64,000 bases of DNA from Linnemannia elongata (lineage: Eukaryota > Mortierellomycota > Mortierellomycetes > Mortierellales > Mortierellaceae): the NCBI GenBank assembly GCA_036320915.1, contig JAXBDG010000003.1:1054001-1118000 (forward strand), in the 5' to 3' direction. This document shows positions 55,950 through 64,000 of the stretch, piece after piece. Position 1 is the first letter of the stretch. The number at the start of each line of letters is the position of its first letter. Under the pieces are notes generated by a model. That model saw only the letters and a list, made by a program, of their open reading frames with translations, did not search any database and had not been told where the DNA came from. Both the position numbers and the translations under genes were made by a program.

Positions 55950-58900
55950 ATGACTTCGGCCACAATCGACCTCAAAGGTACACCCCTCATGGCAAGAGAC
56001 TGGAGAAAACGAATGGCGCCAAGAGGAGAAATAAAAACAAACATCAAATTTTTTGTGCGAATCGGGTCAATTAACCAAAACGAGCTCGCATCCTTTTCCA
56101 TGGATGGTCATCAATTCACATAGCAACAGGCAGTGCTAGGCAAACGAATGCAACGGCACTCCGCTTCCTTTTGCTGGGCGACGTAGGCGTTGGAAAGTCC
56201 GCCTTCCTCGACACCTTCATCGCTTCTCTTGCCAACGTGCAGACGAATGAAGACCTCGAAGAATCCATCATAGTATCCACTCCCAACCACCCTTCTACTC
56301 TTGACCTCTCAGCATTATCTCTTCCCGCCACTCGAGTAACGACAGCGCCTGTTTTGATGCCAGGAGAGGACGCCAAAAGGTCCTTTGCAACGGACCCCTT
56401 GGATCTTTTGCCTCTCAAGGTCCAAACCCCTGCTCGGGATGTGTCTTTCATCACCCTCCCTGGATATTCCTCGACAACCAACCCTTCAACCACACTCACC
56501 CTCACCGACGATTACCTGAACCACCACTTGCGCACGGTGACCTCCATCTTTTCCCACTCGATCCCCAACGCACAATTGGCATGGTTTTTGATCGCTGGCT
56601 CGCAAGTCCACGCCCTCCCAACCTGCGCCTTTTATTTTGTCCTTTACGAACTCAAGCCAATCGATATTATCTATATGAAGCTCATTCATGAGCGTGTCAA
56701 CTTAGTGCCTGTCATCACAAAGTCCGACTCACTTTCACAACGAGAGCTCTGGGTTCTCAAAAGACGAATGATCCGCCAGCTCAAATTGCACGGTATCCAG
56801 TTTCACACCTTTGGTCTTGGCCTCGAGACTGTCGAGCGTATGGCTGAACAACATCAGTGGGGCGCTCCACCATTTGCAGTCAGTACTCGATCGAATGCAG
56901 ACGGTCATCTCTTGGAGAGCGAGCTTCCCCAGCTCATCCGTATGTGCCTTTACGATCGCTTCCGATATTCGCAGGAGGAAGCAGCTCAAAAAGTGATTGC
57001 ATGGAAGTAAGTGAAGATATCATTTATTGTGCGTCATTTACGAAAAATGTGTAAAAAAAACTGCAAAACTCAATTAGCATTATTGCCCATTGTTATTAAA
57101 TCAAGGACCGCCCTTCCCGTATTGGAACCCCCTGGATTGGCATCTGTCGAGCACATTTGGAGCACTCAGACGTTCGAAATCGGCGGGGTAATTGCCCATG
57201 AGCAGCCTAAAGGACTTTTACCCTTGGAGGATACACGGCCAACAGAGATTGTTCAAACGATTCCTCCACCTCCTCCAGTAAACTTTGTTGTGGAAGCTTC
57301 AGGATTCCCCTCGCTCGGTTCAGCCTCGGCAACATCACCCAAAGCAACGTTCAGCCATGTGATCGGGACGCCTCTTCCAGAAGACGGCGGCTACATTTCT
57401 CCGGGTTCCTTCCAGACCCAGCCTCTTGTTCCTGTGAATGGGGCATTCTTTCCAACAATGGGTTATTCACCCAATTCATCCGCTGCTGCGTCTCAAGTAC
57501 GGTTGTCGCTGATCCATCAATCGACTGGCATGACTGTTGACAGTTCGACTCGTCCGAACGAGATCATGGATGAAAACACTGTGAACACTGTTCACACCCA
57601 GGTGGGGTCGTACTCGGATGCCTTAGGCCAGTCAGTACAGGAGACTTCGATCAAGGTTCCCGTCCCTTCGAGCACAACAACCACCATTATGGCCAATGGG
57701 TAAAGAGAATATATTTGTGGTCCTATTTATTTCGAGGAGGATTGTGCCCCTTCATTTCTCTGACCCATGCGATTTGCTATCTTGCATTGTAGTAGATACA
57801 GCCCAGGAGCCAACACAGATATGACACTTCAACAACAACAACATGCATCGCTAATCTTACCCGGAGGATTCCAGGCGCCTGGTACCTATCTTGTGCCACA
57901 GCCCTTTCCCACAGCAATGGTGCCCTTGGACACACCCCTGATCCCGATAGAGGTTTTGCCGGATATTTGGGAGGCGACCGAGACTGGAGATGTCGATACG
58001 GTCCAACGTCACTTGAACGCTGGAGCCTCACCCGACCAAAGAAATGCCTCTCGATCGACCCTTCTTCACCGTGCGGCATGGCAATGCTCCAAACCATTGG
58101 CTGTGATGCACCTCCTGATCTCTTACGGAGCCAACGTGAACCTCGCCAACGAAAACGGCAACACAGTGCTACAGAACGCTCTGATGAAGCACGACGACCC
58201 AGCACTGATCAAGCTGCTGCTTGACAATGGAGCCGAGGCCGTCATTTGCAACAAGGAGGGGATGAACACTCTTGAGGTTGCGGCGTTGTTTAACAGAGTC
58301 GAATGTGCAAAGTACTTGCTCGAGAATGATCTGTCGTCGTCCGAAACCGACAGTATTTCTAATGCCCTTCAGCGGGCTCGTGGTCCTGACAAGAAGAACA
58401 TGAAAACGTTGCTCAAGGGCTGGCAGGGCAAGGAAGGGGAGAGGAAGCGAGCGGAGGTGAAGGAGAGAATTGAGGGGTCGACCACGGCACCAAAGACGCC
58501 CTCATTAGCCTCTGCCAAGGCTCAGCCGTCTCCGACCCAGAGTCAGGCCTCGACGCGCATGAGCATGAGCCAGCACCGCAACCAAAGTCAGTCGCATATC
58601 ACTGATGCCACCAGCGTTCACAGTAACGATGGCGGGTAAGTTCTTCCTCTTCTTGTCCTACTTTTTCTTCTTGTGGTTCTGGTTTTTGTTCTTTGTGTTG
58701 TGTGAGCATGTTCTTGGCAATCTTACAAAATAACTAAACGCAATGAACTTTTTTTGTTTGTATGTTACCTATTCATGCAGACCCTCCAGCAAAGCTAGCT
58801 CTCTTCACCATGAAGGTAAGGTCAATTTGCACAGTTCAGTTCTGCCGAATATGCAAAAATGCCCAAGAAAAAAAAAAAAAAAAAAAAAAAACTAACATTC

Positions 58901-59064
58901 ACATTCACATTTTATTCATGCTACTAGTACATGACACTGCGCCATCGTCCTCGACTACATCGGTCCATACAACTGCCCAGAGCAAGAGCACAGGTCGCTT
59001 TAATCTCAAAAACATGCGGTCAGCAGCGCCATCCATGAGCAACATCTTTGGCCGCAAACAGTAG
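55950..59064 (+). CDS. Septin-like GTPase fused to ankyrin repeats
   Basis: Six exons (55950-55977, 56124-57006, 57106-57699, 57793-58635, 58781-58815, 58928-59064) keep phase and give 839 residues. Residues 22-300 are septin-like: P-loop LLLGDVGVGKS (28-35), LPGYSS at the G3 position (about 121, lacking the Asp of DxPG), YELKPIDIIYMKLIHERVNL, VPVITKSD (G4, AKAD in typical septins) and RQLKLHGIQFHTFG. Exon 3 is a Pro/Ser-rich linker. Residues about 557-682 carry about four ankyrin repeats (TLLHRAAWQCSKPLAVMHLL, YGANVNLANENGNTVLQNAL, KLLLDNGAEAV). The C-terminus is Ser-rich and basic. GTPase plus protein-interaction repeats suggests a cytoskeletal or cortical scaffold. If intron 3 (57700-57792) is retained, translation stops at once (TAA 57701-57703), so a septin-only product is possible. 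Alternative: two adjacent genes, with ATG 57767 starting an ankyrin protein. Confidence 0.8.
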
Positions 59065-59275
59065 TTTGAATTCCTATTCCCCTCTCGCGAAATGACCACA
59101 CACGACCATCCTACGGGATCGATAGATATCTCAAGCGACGTCTTTCCCTCTCTCCTAGCAACCTAATGACCAACAGATACGAAGATAACAGGCGGTTAAT
59201 GACATCTAATAAAACACGCCTTTTTCATGTACAATCGAAAGCCATCGACAAAGTGTTAACAAGGAGCGAAGTATC

Positions 59276-59458
59276 TTACAGGTAGATGAGGAGGCCGATG
59301 AGGGGACAGAGGAAGATAAGGAGGGACCAGAGGATCTTTGAGGACATGGGTCTGTTTGAATTGAGGACCTGGACGACAGCAACGAGGTCTGCGATGAATA
59401 TCAGTAGGCCGAGCAGTGAGCCCGAGTAGTAGAGTCCTGGGATTTCATGCGGAGACAT
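59276..59458 (-). CDS. PLDc_N-type two-span mini membrane protein, copy 2
   Basis: Intronless 60-residue protein. N-terminus MSPHEIPGLYYSGSLLGLL, then two hydrophobic segments around VQVLNSNRPMSSKILW, ending PLIGLLIYL. It aligns along its full length with the three-exon protein at 32959-33404 (shared VLNSNR, SKxLWSLLIFL, P-[IL]-[IL]-G-L-[LV]-[IL]-YL). Likely a two-span protein of an internal membrane; the PLDc_N family match suggests membrane anchoring, but no enzymatic residues are present. Function unknown. Confidence 0.8.
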   Translation of the reverse strand: MSPHEIPGLYYSGSLLGLLIFIADLVAVVQVLNSNRPMSSKILWSLLIFLCPLIGLLIYL

Positions 59459-59934
59459 GGTTTTTGTGTTTTAAGCTGACTTGTGAATGAATGAGTGAGT
59501 GAGAATGGTTAAGTTAATGAATGGTGTGAGAAGTGTAGGGAGAGATAAAAAGAAGGGAGGAAAGGTGAAGAGGAAGAAAGAGAAAGGGAGTGAACGAAGG
59601 AGGAGGAGCAGGGGAGTTATGGGCGGAAAGGGAGACTTCAAAAAACGCCAAGACGCCTGAGAAACCCTTTGGTGTCACGCTTTTTTTTCTCTTCTTTTCG
59701 GACGCGTTCCTTTGGACTCATATAAACTCGTCCTGTCAGAGTCAAGGCACAAGAAAAAGCAGTCGCAGCCATCATTTCTGTCCCAGACAGACAGAGAAAA
59801 GATCAACGTGCGCTGTTTTTCATTCACCCTTTTTTTTTTTTTTTTTTTTTTTTTTCTTTATCTCACTTTCGCACACACAACACAAAGCACCTTTCGCCTC
59901 TTTCACCTGGAAGTGATCCGATTCCCGACTTGCC

Positions 59935-59973
<39 letters not shown>

Positions 59974-60108
59974 TCAGCAACTCTCACTTCTCATCCTCAT
60001 TCACCTAGCTGCTTCTCTCTTCCTCGATTCAATTCAAACTTGTACCCCTTCCCTCCTCCTTTCCAACAAAAACTAAAAAAAACAAAAACACTTTGAGATA
60101 ACGGAGAT
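59459..60108. promoter_or_regulatory. Divergent upstream region of PLDc_N copy 2 and PFKFB
   Basis: 650 bp with a TATAAA at 59721-59726 oriented toward PFKFB, a T-run at 59830-59855, and CT and CA dinucleotide tracts at about 59936-59970 in the probable PFKFB leader. No gene is seen. Confidence 0.45.
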
Positions 60109-63312
<3,204 letters not shown>

Positions 63313-63845
63313 AACAATGCGATCGAGCATGGTCTACCATTTGTTACCATAGACTTATTTTTTTCGCTCTTAAGATTATTGATGAATACTGTTTGTTATT
63401 TTACCGAGGTCCGTGATGTGGGGATGCACACCATATCGAGACGCGATTGTTCTATCACATTTGTCGACTTGCATTTTTTAGCGCGTTTGACGGCTTGGCG
63501 ACCTATCATCCATCCAAACAACTTTGAAGTACGCCCGTCTGTGTTCGGAGTTTCATCCGTCTTGGCGGTGCTCTTGAGCTTGGCGGTTGCGTCTAATTCT
63601 TTTCTCTTTTCTTTCAAAGTTTAACGCGGAAGCCCCCTACTGTTGTGCGGGTAAAATGCGGTGTTCAAGTTTCATGGGTACCTTATACTGCGGTAACGCG
63701 TTTGTAGGATTGTAAGGCGACTATAAAATGGTCCGCTCTCATTTTCCAACTTCTCTTTGTCTCCCTACTTTCTTCACAACTCCAACTCTTTCTTCACCCC
63801 TTTTCTTCCACCACCACCAACCCAACACCCACAAACAAGACAAAA
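63313..63845. other. PFKFB 3' region and promoter of next gene
   Basis: A/T-rich 3' sequence, then the promoter of the next gene. TATAAAA at 63722-63728 lies 124 bp before the ATG at 63846, followed by a C/T- and then CCA/ACA-rich leader. No gene is seen. Confidence 0.55.
63722..63728 (+). promoter_or_regulatory. TATA box of the beta-lactamase-family gene
   Basis: TATAAAA 124 bp upstream of the start codon at 63846, with a pyrimidine-rich stretch between them. Confidence 0.5.
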
Positions 63846-64000
63846 ATGACACCATTGGCGCATTTGCACGAGATATTGGAAAAGACTCGAGTGGAGGCCG
63901 GACTGAAGGGTATGAGTGTTGCGGTGATGCACCGTGGCGAATTGATCTTTGCCGATGGATTCGGACAACGTAACGACACCGACCCCTTCACCGCCGAGGT
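63846..64000 (+). CDS. Beta-lactamase-family serine hydrolase, N-terminal part
   Basis: The gene is cut by the window end; 51 codons are visible from ATG 63846 with no stop. The sequence MTPLAHLHEILEKTRVEAGL, then KGMSVAVMHRGELIFADGFGQR, matches the start of class C beta-lactamase-like/LACTB serine hydrolases (PGxxVAVVxxGxxVxxxGFG pattern). The SxxK nucleophile motif would come about 20 residues beyond the window edge and cannot be checked. No signal peptide. Fungal members are usually esterases or lactone/peptide hydrolases, not antibiotic-resistance enzymes. Confidence 0.8.
   Translation, partial: MTPLAHLHEILEKTRVEAGLKGMSVAVMHRGELIFADGFGQRNDTDPFTAE

Overview
The window looks like nuclear DNA of an early-diverging filamentous fungus, most likely Mucoromycota/Mortierellomycota (inference). 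Genes are dense and intron-rich, with mostly short GT-AG introns (about 60-150 nt). Intergenic DNA is full of homopolymer and pyrimidine tracts, and the proteins carry long Ser/Gln/Thr-rich disordered stretches. The gene set is not ascomycete-like: a DP/E2F partner, an ASH1L-type SET protein, RAB3GAP1 and RABL3 occur beside typical fungal genes such as a Rim15 kinase with a receiver domain. No rRNA, tRNA, CRISPR array or intact transposon was found.

Layout: a secreted LPMO-like protein (+, 625-1335); a calmodulin/myosin-light-chain-like EF-hand protein (-, 2310-3752); tripeptidyl peptidase II (-, 4475-9053); a stretch with decayed ORFs (-, about 9.9-10.95 kb); a very large Rim15-type kinase (+, 11908-22066); ALG12 mannosyltransferase (+, 22840-26055); RAB3GAP1 (-, 26254-30523) divergent from RABL3 (+, 30856-32239); a 55-residue PLDc_N-type membrane protein (-, 32959-33404); a kelch type-I membrane protein (-, 33627-36086); NSE3/MAGE of the SMC5/6 complex (-, 36630-38282) divergent from complex I subunit NDUFB7 (+, 38550-39254); an ASH1L-type H3K36 methyltransferase with an N-terminal Zn2Cys6-like knot and AT-hooks (-, 39608-45066); a Ser/Thr kinase (-, 45990-48374); a DP-family transcription factor (-, 49124-52640); a 3.3-kb gene-poor stretch; a septin-like GTPase joined to ankyrin repeats (+, 55950-59064); a second PLDc_N mini-protein (-, 59276-59458); PFKFB (+, 60109-63312); and the start of a beta-lactamase-family serine hydrolase (+, 63846 to the window end).

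The genes do not form one pathway. Some loosely shared themes are Rab control (RAB3GAP1 and RABL3 share a 332-bp promoter), chromatin and cell cycle (NSE3, ASH1L-like, DP) and nutrient signalling (Rim15, PFKFB). The most novel candidate is the septin-like/ankyrin protein, whose fusion depends on one 93-nt intron. The Zn2Cys6/AT-hook/ASH1 architecture comes second. All exon models were read by eye from splice sites, phase and family alignment and have not been checked against transcripts.
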